Shown: positions 12,983 to 26,265, counted from the stretch's first letter. The stretch is DNA of 64,000 bases from Geosiphon pyriformis (GCA_016748015.1 JAAOMT010000375.1:6962-70961); one strand, 5' to 3'. Numbers and translations are program-made. The notes: a model not told the origin generated them from the letters alone.

Positions 12983-13680
12983 TATTACTAAAAAATTTTC
13001 TACTTTTTTTATAATATTGTTAATGCTATTTTGCTGTTGATTCTGCTATTTAATAAAAATTGGTAAATTTTTAATAAGTTAATTTTTTTTTCAAAGTATT
13101 TTTTTATATTTTGAATTATGTATACTGTTAAATTTATGATAAAATAACCAATTTTATGCCAATTATTTATATGGTCACTTTGCAGTAAAAGTTGATTTTT
13201 TTACAAGAAAATTTTATTTATAAGCTCTTTAAAATATGTGTAGTTATTTTGCTGTAAAAGTCAACTTTTTTACAAAAATCTTGACTGTAGACTACTTAAT
13301 AATATAAAAAATCAAAAAAAATAAACTTAGAAAAGAAATAAGAAAATGTGTTAAAAAAGTTATTTCAGATTCAAGTCTAAAAATTACTAATTATTACTGA
13401 AATTAGTAGCTAATTAATTTCAAAATGTTAGTATGAAATAGTTAATTTCGAACAAAAATAATTAAGAATTTTGTTTTTTAAAGCAGATTTTATTGGAATT
13501 AATTTGTAAAAAAAATATTTAATAAAAGATTAATTCTGAATAAATAAATTTAAGTTAAGATGTTTTTCTCAAAAAAAAAGTTTTTTTTTATACAACTTAT
13601 TATAATACTATTTTATAAGCACTTTTTTTTTCTAATATTTCAGTAAATTAAAAATATATTTTATTAAACTACAAGTTATT
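12983..13680. mobile_element. Family-1 LTR fragment, decayed
   Basis: Starts TATTACT (the TGTTACC terminus after G-to-A and C-to-T changes) and follows the block order of 6,978-7,700, including 'gtagttattttgctgtaaaagtc', 'actgaaattagtagctaatt' and 'ctacaagttattt', where it stops abruptly. The 3' third is missing, replaced by sequence of another LTR type. Confidence 0.7.
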
Positions 13681-13689
13681 TGTTATAAA

Positions 13690-14475
13690 ATACAGAGTTC
13701 TGGTTTTTTTAATTGTGTTATTTTTGTTGTATTTTTTTTTGAGCTAATAAACATAATTACTAAAGTCTGAAATTGTTTTTTTATTTTTTATATAATCTAA
13801 TAAGATAAAGTTAATATTTAAACCTAAGAGAAGCTTCTTTTTTTTATCAAGTTATCATAAAGTCTATTCTCTGATAGTTGATTTTTAATGTTACCACTTT
13901 ACAAAAAATAAAATAAAAATAAAATAAAAATAAAATAAAAAATAAAAATAAAAAAAATAAAAAAATTAATATTTTAATTGTTATAATTAAGAACAATTAA
14001 TTCAAGTTATTAAGATTTCAAAGCTATTTATGTTAATAGCATCTGGTCTAAAGTAAAAATAAGAGAAACAATTAATTTGATTTCAACAATCAGAATTCTA
14101 GAATCATGTATAAGTAAATTGAATAATATTTTTATTTGATTTAATAAAAAAGTATTGAAAAAATAAGATAAAAAATTATTAAACTAAAAATAAAAAATTT
14201 GAAAAAAATTGGTTTTTGTCTGTTTTTTTATCTGTTAAAACTACTCATTTTTATATGTATTTTTTAGTTTTATAAAATTGGTTTGAATTGCTTGTTATTA
14301 TTAATTATTATTTACTATTTCTGTTATTGCTTTGTTTTTTTATATTATAATTAATTATTCTATACTATTTTATATTATTGTGTATTATTTTGTGTTATTT
14401 TGTATTATCACGTTTTTTTTATGTTATCATGTATTAATTACGTTTTTTTTAATAGTTTTGAATAGGTTTTTTTTT
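13690..14475. mobile_element. A-type LTR fragment, decayed
   Basis: Parallels 44,580-45,600 block by block: 'aacctaagagaagcttct', 'tatcataaagtctattct', an A-rich tract at 13,905-13,970, then the 'ttattgctttgttttt' and 'tattatttt' repeats at 14,320-14,440. It adjoins an integrase-like remnant at 14,480, so it probably inserted into the older element. Confidence 0.6.
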
Positions 14476-14479
14476 AGGT

Positions 14480-15627
14480 AACTGTATTTTCTTTTTTTCT
14501 TTGACAATTATCACAAAATTCGACATATTAGTAAATATCTCTTTTTATTCAAGACCAAAAATTGTGTTTTAGTGTTTTTTGGATTGTGTTATCTTTTTCA
14601 AAGTATATTACTAAGAGATTTGAGTACATGTTATTTAATATTGTTTTTTTTTGTGTTTTTAGATTATTTTGAGTAGGTTGTCTGTATTTTTGTAATTTCG
14701 ATAATAAATAATGTTATTGTGTATAAAATATTGTCTTGTTTGGTGTTGTAGTTAATGTGTTTTACTTGAAAACCAATTTTCTGGTATTATAAGTATTTGT
14801 AAGTATTATTTAAGATTGTTTTAGTTTTCAGAATTTATTGTTTGTTGTTTTATTGCTGTTTTATTGGTTAAGTTGAATAGTAATTGTCATTTCTAATCTT
14901 GTTTTATTTTTAAAAAACAATTAATGTTTATATAAAATTTTTTTGGTTTGTAATATATAATATATTTGTAATTTGCAAAAAATTTAGTTTATTAAGTTTG
15001 TTTGACATTTAGTTTTAAGTTTTTATTTTGGGACCAGTTGAGTTTAATATTATTCATAACAATATCAAATTTCTTAGACTTAAGATAAAAGTCAAAATAG
15101 TATAAAATCCAAATTATTGTTGTTTTTAATTTAGTAGCAAAATATATTTTTTCTGTTGATTTTAGCATTTTGCTATTATAGACAATTACTTTTTTATTGT
15201 TATTGTTATTTAGTTAAAATAAAATATTAAAAACTGTATATAAAACATTTATAGTTAATTGCAATCTCTTGTTAAAGTTAAAATAATAAAAATTACTTTT
15301 AAATATCCAATTTTTTTTAATTTACTTATTTTTTTTTCTGATTTTTTTAAATATCTAAACATTTTTGTAATAAAAAATTACTTGTTAATATTTATTTGTA
15401 ATTGTTAATTTTGAAGATTATTGAATAAATTTTATTGAAAAATACAATTAATATTTAATATTGAATTCTAAGAATATTAAAGGCTTTTTGTTATTTTAAA
15501 GTTGATTTATATTCAACATTTTTGTTAATTAGATAATTTAGTAATTTGGTAATTTTAAAAAATTCTTTGATGAATTTTTGGTAATAAAATACCAATCTAA
15601 TAATTTTTTTTAATTTAGTGGTATTTT
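14480..15627 (-). mobile_element. Ty3-like relic, RT end / RNase H / integrase zinc region
   Basis: On the minus strand, 14,490-14,560 matches the integrase zinc-finger part of element A (51,247-51,310: 'tgacaa.catcacaa'). The stretch 15,480-15,617 matches the RT/RNase H junction of A (52,030-52,190). It ends exactly at the LINE-2 insertion. The same pol gene continues on the other side at 22,467, so the two pieces were one element before LINE-2 landed. Confidence 0.65.
15618..15627. repeat. LINE-2 target-site duplication, left copy
   Basis: GTGGTATTTT, identical to 22,457-22,466. It is followed directly by a T-run, the complement of the LINE poly(A), as expected for a minus-strand LINE insertion. 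Confidence 0.75.
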
Positions 15628-15759
15628 TTTTTTATTACAAGTTTTACAAATGAAGTCCAACCACTATCTAGTACATAGAATTAAACTAAGTGGAACCAAC
15701 TAAATGCAGCTCACATACAGACTACATGTGGCCAGCCACTCAGACCAGACAAAACAACA

Positions 15760-18700
15760 CTACACATCTATAGTAACAAAAGCATTACCACCCAAATCAG
15801 AGAAAAAGTGACACAATTTGTGCCTACCAAATCTAATAGCAAAAAATTCTATAACACCAAACATATAGACAATACCAGCCAACAACATAAAAACTACATT
15901 ACTGGACAAGCCAGAAACCACCCTATTATCTCCAATCAAGCCAGTCTTTTTTATCTTCACTCTATGCTTGGCCCTAATATTCCAAATTCTGGTGTGCTGC
16001 AACTTCACCACAAATTTGATGTATTCTATGAAAGTCTGAGTAGCTTTCTTCTTTCCCTCAAAAACTGAAACAGCTTCAGCATACCAATTTTTTATTACAA
16101 AACTCTTGCACAATACTGTATAAAGACTCACATTCGAAGAACATAATGAGAGCAAAAACAGAACAGCAGATGGAGATAAACTTAAAAGACCAGACATTGA
16201 CATTCATTTTTCAGCAGCATTAACCAAAATGTCTCTGCAGAAATCAGAGTCACAAGAACAAGTGAAAACATGATCAGAGAACTCCACCTCACCACATAGC
16301 AAACACAAAACACCAGGATAACTTTGGTCATATAACCTCTTTCTAACTGCAACCAGCAGCCGCTTATATACAGCTTTCATCAAATACATGCATAAATTGG
16401 CTGATTTCCTACTGGTAAACTTAGAAAGCATGTGCAAATCAGGATGCCAAACTGTCACAATAGCATTCCAATCTATTTCCTTAATTAAAACATTTAGAAC
16501 TATATCAAAACCCAGACCAGCCTCCCAATAAGCACGGCACACTGACCAGTATAAGTCCTGAGCAAAATGACAAACATTGTCAGATATGACAGTTTTTTCA
16601 GCAACCAGAAACCTCTCCCGAATATTAACTGGCAAAAAAAAAGATGAGAAAGTAGTCTCATTAGCCAGCGCATTAGCTTTTATGTTGCCCAATACATCTG
16701 AATGTTCTTTAACCTTCACCCATTCAATTGAAATATTTTTGTCCTTAAGAAGATTGACAATTTGCAATTTTTTGATCCAATATTGGTTATGGAAGTCAGG
16801 TGAAGTTGAAAAAGCTTCAGAAACACAGGCATCAATTGCAAATTGACTATCCAAGTACAAAACTACTAAACAAGAAGATGAAACACACTCCAAAGCCAAA
16901 ACCACAGCTTATAGTTCAGTTAAAATAGAGAACAAAAATCCAGTGACCTTAACTCCAATGTCTGCATTTGTAGCTGAAAAGTATGCAGCCACTTCATTTG
17001 TCACCTCAACAGAACCAGCATATTTCAAAGACCCATCTGTAGAAACCTCAATGCAATCAGACCACACCTTCAGTAGACTATCACGAATTTCAGAGAAACT
17101 ATCAGAATCCAAAACACTCAGGACTTCTCTCTTAGCAGCAGTAGTAGCACTGACTCTCAAAGAAACAGCATTGTTCATAAAATCAGACATCAAAGAAAAC
17201 CAGTAAGACACAAGACCTTTTGGGTCCAATTATTTCCAATGCCAAAATGTTTTCCAGTCCATCATCTTTCTTTTCTTGTTAAGAATTTTGTCTCCAAAAG
17301 CAATACCAAAATGCTTCAATAAAAAAACGAATTCATAATACAAAGACTGACCCAAAATGCCAGATAATAGAAAATCACCAGACCCACGAAAGGCACAAGG
17401 TAAATTATTTGCTAAAGACAATTCATTCATCAAAAAAATCTTCACCATTCCCACCAAAAAATTGTTTACAGGACTAACTCACAACCTAACAGGAAATTGC
17501 AAAGGATTCAGAGGAGACCATCCCAGAACTTGCAAGTCCAAAACTCTATGATCAAACAATCATCCAAGAATGCCATGACTATTAGAAAATAAAATCAGTG
17601 ATGCCAGCTTTCCTTCAGACTGTACTTGCTCAAAGGGCTTCAAATCATATAAAGAAAGATGATACAAGATCTCATTGGGAAAGTCACACAGTAAACCAGC
17701 TTTGGCTCTAAGATCTTTTCTAACCATGATATCCCACTTATGACACATATCTAAAGTAACAAAACTGAACTGCATATGATAGCTAACAATGGGTTGCAAA
17801 ACTGCCAAAACCAAATAACAGAATTGTTTGTCTGTAATAGCTTTCCTTAACACTACATTAGAAAAAAACCTGACATTCTTATAGGCTTAAGCCAAACTGG
17901 ACTTAGAAAAACCCTTAGTTAACAGGAAGATACCCAAATACCAGTGTGACTCACTCTTTTTAGCAATCAAAATTGGTGATCCATTGATTAATAGTAAAGC
18001 ATCCCTAACTCTCTGATTGATAGGAATTGCTACCGTCTTATCATTATTAATTGAGATGTTATTGATTACAAAAAATTCACTTGTAATGTTCAAAATATAC
18101 TGTGTAGATGCTTAACTATTACCAATCCAAATTGTATTATCAACAAAAGCATCTGCAGCTAAAAAAAAAGTTTTTCCACCACTTACTTCAATCCTGCCAG
18201 ACTTTGCCACAAACTTAAAATCAATTTTATACCTGCACAAGTGCCTATGCTTTTTCACTTTACACAAAAGTGGATCATAAAATATCTTCCAAAGCAGCAG
18301 AGAAAAGACCTCTCCTTAATCCAACCTATCATGTACTTTATAACCATCTGAGAGCCCAAAATTGGTCATCACCCTGTTGACCCAGTCCCCATGAATGCTG
18401 TCAAAAAATTAGATAAAACGTTCACACATTTTGATACAATGCAAGCTTGCTTGCAAATGATACCAGCCCACTGAATTATAAGCTTTGCGCATATCCTGCA
18501 GCACTAACCAAAGCTCTCTGTTTTTCTCCAGAGTATTCTCAATGACTAAGTCAATAGCAAAAATAGGAGACTGGGTTAAAATACCCTTCAACACCAAAAA
18601 ATTGTTACCATGAAGAACATTAAACTTGCTACAAGCCAAAGATATCCAATTAGATAGGATCTTAGATAGTATTTTATGTGTTGTCTCAACCAATGCAATA

Positions 18701-20466
18701 GGTCTAGTATTAGTTAGAACACTATTCCACTCATAAGATTTTGGAATCATTGAAACCCATGCTTCTTTTCACAAACTAAAAACTGCACTCACACTCAAAC
18801 ACAAATTCAACAATTTCAAAAGACAGGCCAACATCTTCCTACCATAATGCTTCCAAAGTTGATTAGATATCCCTGATAATCCAGCTGCTTTATCATTCGG
18901 CAGATTATCAACAACCAGAGATAATTCTTTCACACTAATTTCATTTATTATACCAGAGAAAGCATCATTATCCACATAATTTAAAGGCATATATTGTCAA
19001 GTCCAGAGGTCAGGTATTTTTGAAAAAACTGATCACTTTCTTGTCTACTCTTCCATAATTTTATCAACTTTTAGTTTTACCTTATTAGGTTCAATTACCA
19101 GCTCATTATCTACCACTAAGTAATCCAAAACCACCTTACAAAAAGGATGTTTAAGAATGCTTTTTATCATTTTTTCTTTGTTAGAACAGAAGTTCTCTAT
19201 ACATTAGTCAATTGCCTTCTTTATAGCAGTATTTTCAGTGATCTTAGACTTACAATACTTGGACTTATAATACCCTTTCTTTATTACTGACAAATGTTTA
19301 ATCAACTCCATCAAGCTCACACTATTTAAAACCATGCCATTAATCTTGGAAGCTTCAACTACATCAATAGCCAACCAGACCTTGATAAGATGGTTGAAAT
19401 TCAGAAGATTACCAGAGTTCCAACAGTTCACAACCTTCACAACAAGTAGCTCCAATTTAAAGAATTTGGAAGAAAGTTTATTCTTCAAACAGTTGTATTC
19501 ACTATACCAAACTCTAGAGAAAGCTGTATCAGCAGCCTGTACTATGGCTTTTTTCAATATTTTCCATATTGTGTTCAAGTCACCATTGATTTTTGTCTTC
19601 TCAAACATATCTGACCTAGCCAACAACTTAGCAGAAAAGCAGTCTTTAAAGCTTAACCAATGAGCATTATCTGCATCCTTTAATTTGAACTTCCACTGGT
19701 CTCGATTGGCTTGTCTGCGAATGCTAATAAAATGTGTATCTAGCAGCCAACCCAAACCAATTGAAATGAAAACTGACTTATAATCTGTATCAAAAAATTC
19801 AGACACTCCATCGACAAAATGCAATGACACAGCAGATGCCAAGTTCCCACTAACTAAAATAAAATCAATTATTTTTTTAATCACTTTAGAATTGCTCCAG
19901 GTGGAAGCCTTGGCCAATGAATGTTCATTAAAAGTATTAACCAGGCTCAAACCCAAACAGAATTTGAAACTTGCACTTTTGCCAGACCCATTTTCATTAA
20001 AGTTACCACCCAAAACCACAAAAGAGCTGGAGTTGACTGCCTTAGAAATCATAGAATTGATATTAGCAGCTTGCCTGAAATGTGTGCCAATGGATACACC
20101 AGCATATATTCCCAAAATCGTAACTGAAAGCTTGTTGTTGAACAGAAAGTGCACAGAAATCAAATAACCAGGAATCTCATCTACTTTTGAAACATGTCGA
20201 GCCAAAGAATTGTTCATAATTATGGCAATCCCAGTACCACAAAACCCAACATCCAAATCAGAAGTAAAAACCTGAAGTCCATCAAATTTATTTATGATCT
20301 AAGGCCTAATGTCAAATCTTAATTTTGTCTCAGTAATAATAAAAATCATGTTACCTGAATTTTTATGCCAGCAAACAATGTCCTCTTGTTTAGCTACATT
20401 TGACATGCTCCTAATATTGCACATAGCCACTTTCCAACTGAGCTCACTTATTAATGTGAAAGACAT
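15760..20466 (-). pseudogene. LINE-2 ORF2 polyprotein: APE endonuclease, RT, RNase H, CCHC (broken)
   Basis: Start chosen at ATG 20,466 by alignment with MSGF of LINE-1. The endonuclease has VVLGGNFNENG where GDFN is usual (Asp to Asn), KIIDFILVS, and FFDTDYKSVF where DH is usual (His to Tyr). The RT has TRPIALVE, LQDMRKAYNSV and FVDN at 18,136-18,147 instead of FVDD. RNase H has STDGS (17,100 region). The C-terminal knuckle CLLCGEVEFSDHVFTC is intact. All pieces from 20,490 down to 15,760 share one frame over 4.7 kb and are separated only by stop codons. The final 147 residues end at the 3' tail. Confidence 0.9.
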
Positions 20467-22332
20467 ACCAAAGAATCTGAATTCATGCACAACAGATCCA
20501 ACTTCTCCAAAATTGATTTGATAGAAACTTCAAGAGCCACCATCTTTAATTCCAGACTGCTGACTTTGGAAGTAAAAATTTTTGAACTGCTCAGACCCAA
20601 ATCCACCACCTTTTCTTCTACAACTGAAGAAAAAAGGGGAAGAGATGAATATGGAATATCTAAAACCATATTGGTGTTTGAGGTTGACAATGCAGAAACA
20701 AGCACAACTGGGAGCACGACTTGGGATACAGGTGCCAAAAACATCAGCTTAGCACCATTTAACCTGTGCAAAATACTTAAAACTTGATCAGCCAGCAATT
20801 CTAAGAAATGTTTCAGCAAAGCCAAATGATAGGTCATTGAGGAGTCATCCTGAGCAACTATAGGTTTACCCTTATTAGTTGACACACTAAGAGGAGAAGA
20901 GCCAGACTCTGAACTGAAAGTGAAACAAGAACCACCAGAAGAAGAAGCAAGCAAAACCACTTGTGCCCAAGACTTGCCACCAAAAACAGCAAGATGGAAG
21001 ATAAGAACACTTTTTTTCACATACAACTTAGCTAGTTGAAGACAACGTTCTTCTGAAGAGATCCTTACTACAGGTTTCAAAGACTTGGAGAGAAATGCAG
21101 TTGGTGTGTTACACTTCAAAGCAGAATAACTAAAGCACCCACACTTTTTACAATGAACCAAATTCATTCTAGCCCATGAAAGCTTAATATCACCAAATAT
21201 TGGCTTAGTGCAAAATGCAGATTCTAAGTCCTTCTCAAATTCGAAACCAACCACAGTACAGCAGACTTGGTTACCAGACTCTATTAACTGATTGATGACA
21301 CAAGTTCTCTCACTAGTCCTGTCCAAAAGAGTGCCCAAATCATGAGCAATTATTCTCACTAATAAAGTAAACAACAAAGCCCTGAATCTATTCTTTGATG
21401 CCCAGATATCACAGTTATCTACAGCCATAGCCATGCAAACAGAATCCTTACTAATTAAAAAGGACTATTTAGTAGTCAACCATTCAGCCTAATCTAATTC
21501 AGCAAATTTCACTACAGCTTTTTGCCATAATCCAATAAGTTGAATTTTGATCAACTTAATTTTACCAAACTCAGCTAGTGCAGCGACGATCATTTCCTTA
21601 GGCGTGTTCATAGGAATTTTTTTAATGACCACAGCCCAATCTAAACGAACTCCTTGTCTCTTAAGATTACTGTTTATGTTGATCTCTTTTTCTTTGGCCA
21701 ATAATGTGGCCATTTCTATGCTCTTTACTGAAGTAAAGATATATCTGATAATCCCTTCAAATTTTGAAGGAATAGTGGCCTCCCCAAAACTATTGACTGA
21801 CGAAAAATTTTTCCTAATGACTTGAGTTTTAGCTGTGACAGATTTGTCTTTTACCACTAAAAGATTAATGTCCAAAGCAAATAATTTCCTGACCGACACC
21901 TCCACAGGAGTTTTGATAATTTTTGGGTCAATCCACTTTTTTTTCAGAAAGATGGGTAAACGAGAAGAAAGAACAACCTTATTATCTTCCATATAAAAAT
22001 TGGAAGAGCTAAGTGAAGAGCCAAAACCAATATCAGTATTAACACATTTTGCCTTGGAAGTAGTAACAGCCAAGTCTGGATAAGATTCACTATTCACACC
22101 AGTTATGCCAATATCCTCATCATTACCAGACAGACTATCTATATTAGAATACACACTATTACCAGAACTAGATTTACTCAAGGAGATATTTTTCTTATTA
22201 CCAGAGTGTTTGACATTTCCAAGAACCACTTTTTTTTTTTTGAGCAAAGGAACTACCAGCAGGACCATAGAAAACACCTTTGGGTGTCTTTTTTTTAGAC
22301 ATATTACTGCCAAAAACAGCCTTTAAATCCAT
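20451..22332 (-). pseudogene. LINE-2 ORF1, RNA-binding Gag-like protein (broken)
   Basis: The best start is ATG at 22,332 (reads MDLKAVFG). The frame then slips at a 12-nt A-run (T-run 22,230-22,241 on the plus strand), after which the frame ending in VVLGNVKH continues. Part of the RRM-like segment reads VVIKKIPMNTPKEM. A stop near 21,487 follows 'KFAELD'. The zinc knuckle at 21,111-21,152 reads CKKCGCFSYSALKC: the His is Tyr, a CAC/CAT-to-TAC/TAT type change relative to LINE-1. ORF1 ends with TAA at 20,451. Confidence 0.8.
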
Positions 22333-22456
22333 AACAAAAGGGTTATTATTTAAAGAAATGATGATATAAACTAACAAAAAAAAATAGAAACCCTTTTTTT
22401 TCAGAAAATGTGCTTTTTGAGGATTTTTGGAAGTAAGAGAAAAAGAATTTTTTTTG

Positions 22457-22466
22457 GTGGTATTTT
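22457..22466. repeat. LINE-2 target-site duplication, right copy
   Basis: GTGGTATTTT, identical to 15,618-15,627. It marks the 5' end of LINE-2. To its right the interrupted Ty3-like pol relic resumes. Confidence 0.75.
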
Positions 22467-24780
22467 ATAAAATCTTAAAGTTTCTGATAATACTAATTTT
22501 TTCTGAATAAAATTTAACTTCTTTTTTATTGACAATATAATCTAAAAAGACCAAGTTAATTTTTCTAAAATAACATTTTTTAATGTTTAATTTAAATTTT
22601 GTTTTATGTAATTATTGAAAAACTTTTTACAAGTAAATTAAATAAGTTTTAAATAATAGTAAATAAATATCAGTATTATTTAATTAAACAACTATTAACT
22701 TTTAAAAAAGTTCAGTATAAACAACATCTATAAGTTTTTAAAATATTGCTAGTATATTATATAATCTAAAAGCCATTATATTAAACTTGTAATTTTTTTC
22801 TTGAATGATAAAAACTGTTTTAAAATTGTCTTTAGAATCTATTATAATTTGTTAGTATTTACTTTTTAGATTTAATATTAAAAAGTATTTAAATTTGTTA
22901 AAAACATTTAACATGTTATCAATTTATAATAAAAGATAAATATTTTTAATTATAACATTATTCAATTGGCAATAGTTGACACAAAAACGTATTTTTTTAT
23001 TTTTTTTTAACAAAAACTACTAATAAAGTCTAAAAACTTATTAATAATTAAATAAGCTTATTATTAAGCATTTATTGTACTTTTTTTTGAATAAATTAGT
23101 GGCTTTTTGGTATAATTTATTATGTTTATTATTGTCTTGGTTTGGTATTACCTATATAAATTTGATGTTAGATCAAATCAGTTTTTTCCAAATTATTATT
23201 ATTTTAGTAAATATGTTTGTGTATTCTATAATTAATTTTTTGAGTTGTTTTTATTGTTATAATTTTAATTGTTTTATATTAATTCGAGATAATTTTTTAA
23301 TAACAACATAATAATTTTTAATATTAAAGGTTGAATTGAATTTCAGAAAAGAATATCCAATTATTTCTGTAAAGTTTAAAACTATTTAAGATAATTTTTG
23401 CTAAAAAATATTACTGTAAATAATTCTAATTTCTAAATAATTTTTTAATATAATAAAATAATTGTTAAGATTGTAAAAAATAATATTAAATTTTTTGATT
23501 CTTTTTAATAAATAAATGTTTAAAATTAAAATTCTATATTCTTTAAAAATTTGTTTATTTAATTCAAAGATTTGTTGAATGATAATAGATATTAAATAGA
23601 TATATGCTTACAAATTTTTCCAAAAGATAAAAAAATAATTGTTTTTGATAATCTAAAGTTTAATAAGATTTTTTTGTATATTAAGAACTATGTTTACTAA
23701 AACTGTGAATTGTCTAATTAAACTAAAACTTTGAATTCATTTTTTACTTTTGCTGGATTTTTTTTTATTTTTAACTAATTGTAAACTTGAAATATTAAGT
23801 AAAAATAAATAGATAGCTTAGACAATCTTTTTAATATGTTCAATTTTAAATGGTTTTTCAGTTTTATTTTGGAACATTACTGTAATATTTTTTGTATATT
23901 TTATATCAATAATTTTTCCTCTGATGTTAATTTTTTTGCTTGCAAATAATAATTAAAAAGCAATTTGTATTATTATTTATGATAAAATTTTGAAAGCATT
24001 TTAAAGTTTTTTTAAATATTAAAGATCATATTTTGTATTAATTTTATGAGCTTTTTTTGTTTTAATTCTTTGTTCATTATTATTAAAGTATTTAAATAAG
24101 AAAGTGAATTGGCTTTCAATAAGATAAATTAAAATAATTAAAACTTTTTCTTTATTTTTTCCAAATTCAATTTTTTTTTTATCTTTAGTAAATAATAGTA
24201 TGTTGAAAATATTATATTAAAAACACTATATATTATTACAGAACATGATAATTTTTTGGCAAAATTAAATGTTTATTTGTTCTAATTACTAAATTTAATT
24301 TTTTTTGAAAAAATAAACAAGATTAAAAGTTAAATAATAGAGTTTAATTTTATTTTTGTAGTCAAATTTAACTAGTTTTATTGTGTATTTAATATATTTA
24401 CTTTTTTTATTTAACAAATATCTTCTTTTGTTCTTCTATTAATCAGAATTATAGTTAGTTTATAGATTATTTTGACATTATGTAGATAATAATAAAATTT
24501 GTTGAATATACTATTGTATATTATAGTGAATGAGATTTTTTATTTTACTTTTTCTGGTATTTATTATTATTATAAAATAGTGCTTGTTACTATATTAATT
24601 ATTATTTTTTTAAAATTATTATTATACTATATTATAATTAAATAATTTATATTAATTTTTAATTTTTTTATTAAATTTTTAAACTATAATACTAAAAACC
24701 AATTTCCAATTATTAAAGATTTTCTAAGTAAATAGTTTTTATTTTAGTATTTAGTATTATTTTTAAGATCAAATTAGTCT
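22467..24780 (-). mobile_element. Ty3-like relic with dUTPase motif, minus strand
   Basis: Continuation of the pol gene interrupted by LINE-2. Immediately right of the insertion the minus strand reads RT-like 'INLVFLDYIVNKKEVKF'. Near 23,930 it reads INIRGKIIDIKYTKNI, the dUTPase motif III region seen in elements A (INIRGEIIDPRYVGNI) and B. The stretch 24,540-24,690 resembles the left edge of the window. The rest is too decayed to annotate. The plus-strand open frame at 23,075-23,311 is chance. Confidence 0.6.
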
Positions 24781-26084
24781 TATTTAATTTTTTGTTTTAT
24801 TTGTTGTCTAATTTTATTAAACTTAAATTAATTTTAAAAAACAATATTAAGTTGTTTTGTGTTAATTTTGCTTTTAAAATTTTCTTAATTACAATTATTA
24901 AAGTTTTTATTGGTGGTTTTTTTTTTAATTATACTTAAAATTACAAAAATTTTTATGATAATTACTGGTTTTTTTCTTTCTGTTTTTGTTGTATTTTATG
25001 ATGTTTTTTTAGTATATTTTTTAATAATATAAAAAATGCTCTTGGTGTTTTTAATAATATTATTTTTATTAAAATAAAGTTTGCTAATTTGTAATAATAT
25101 GCTGTTGTTAATTTTAAAAACTTTTTTTTTGTTATTATTCTTAATAACTAGTTTATATTAATAAAAAACAGTATTATGATCTTTTTTTTTTCTTAATTAA
25201 AATAAAAATTATTATTTTAAGAGACATATTTAAGACTAAATTAATTAATTTTTTTTTTAATTATACTGTTTTTAAAATTAGTGATTTGATTTTTTAGATC
25301 AGTGGTTGTATTTGCTTTATTTTTTGTTTTTTTTAATTTTTATTATCATTAATATTTTGTTGTTGTGACTTTTGAATTTTATAAATCTTTGAATCTAACT
25401 ATTATAAAAACTAATACTTTATACAAATATTATATTTGATAAAAAACTCTTAAGTACTGTTATTATTATAAATATTAAAGTTTGTTTTATTTATTTGTTA
25501 ATTATAAAATATTATTACCTTTTTTTTTAAGTTATTTGTTAAATCTATTGTTGGTTTTAAGTTTTTTATATTATATTTTATTAATAGTAAATTATATGTT
25601 AAAACTTTTATTATTTGGCTCTTCTTTTTGTTTTTTTAACAGTTTTTGTTATTAATACTATTATTAAATTTAAATTGAATTTTTTGAAATTTCAAATTTT
25701 AAGTTTAATTGTTTTGATAAAATCTGTTATAGAGTTTATTGGCTCTTTGATTGCTTTGGTTATTATTTTTTTAAACACTTTTTTTGTTTTATATGTAAAG
25801 CTTAAAGATATAATATATTTGTTTTTGGTAAAACTATAAGTTAAATTTCTATAGATATAATATTAATTAAATTTGAATGTGGTTTTAATATTAATTTTAT
25901 GAATAGATGTAAAGTTAATTTATCTGATAATGAATTATATACTAAATTGATTACTTTTTAGAAATATCAACTCAACTTTGTCAAATTTAATACAAATTTA
26001 ACTGCTGCTTAATTAAGTAGTTTTGTTAAAAATAGTAGTATACTGGTTGTTATTATAAATAAAATGTCTCTTTAAAGTAGATTT
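24781..26084 (+). pseudogene. Third LINE-type relic, ORF1-like, plus strand
   Basis: Plus-strand fragments such as 'VFNNIIFIKIKFANL' and 'VVNFKNFFFVIILNN' (25,040-25,150), and the open frame 25,615-25,839 with 'LIVLIKSVIEFIGSLIAL', look like an AT-drifted ORF1 of a LINE group different from LINE-1/2. It leads directly to a LINE-type 3' tail. The reading is fragmentary. The hydrophobic look of the 74-residue frame is an effect of T-rich drift, not evidence of a membrane protein. Confidence 0.45.
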
Positions 26085-26265
26085 TTTTTTATAGATTCAA
26101 TATAGTGTTGTTATAATTGGCTCAAGTAACTGGTTATATGTAGAAAGTTCATGATTCACAGTTAATTTAAGTTACTTAGTTTGATGTATTGTACTAGATT
26201 GTGTTTGGGCCTTGCTTATATAATAAATAAATAAAAATTATAAAAAAAATATAAGTTAAAAAACA
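26085..26265 (+). mobile_element. LINE 3' tail with poly(A)
   Basis: Shares 'ttagtttgatgtattgtacta' (in parts) and the flanking 'ggttatatgtagaaa' and 'tgattcaca' blocks with the LINE-1 tail, and ends in A-rich 'aataaataaataaaaa'. It is the terminus of the relic at 24,781-26,084. Confidence 0.65.

Larger units (their letters stand above)
15628..22456 (-). mobile_element. LINE-2: full-length non-LTR retrotransposon, inactivated
   Basis: A minus-strand relative of LINE-1 with both ends defined by a 10-bp target duplication. It has a 5' leader (22,456-22,333), ORF1, ORF2 overlapping ORF1 by 16 nt, a 3' tail (15,759-15,634) and poly(A) seen as a T-run at 15,624-15,633. It is 6.8 kb long with no nested insertion. 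Its base composition is clearly less AT-extreme than the Ty3-like relic it sits in, so it arrived later. It is inactive: stops in both ORFs and catalytic substitutions. Confidence 0.92.

Noticed and set aside
9000-15600. Organellar DNA or a Plasmodium/Dictyostelium-like genome, suggested by the extreme AT content
   Set aside because: The stretch carries recognisable Ty3-like pol and LTR remains, and the nearby genes have fungal-type nuclear introns.
25615-25839. A hydrophobic 74-residue frame resembling a membrane protein
   Set aside because: Phe/Leu/Ile enrichment comes from T-rich drift. The underlying pattern fits a LINE ORF1 relic followed by a LINE tail.
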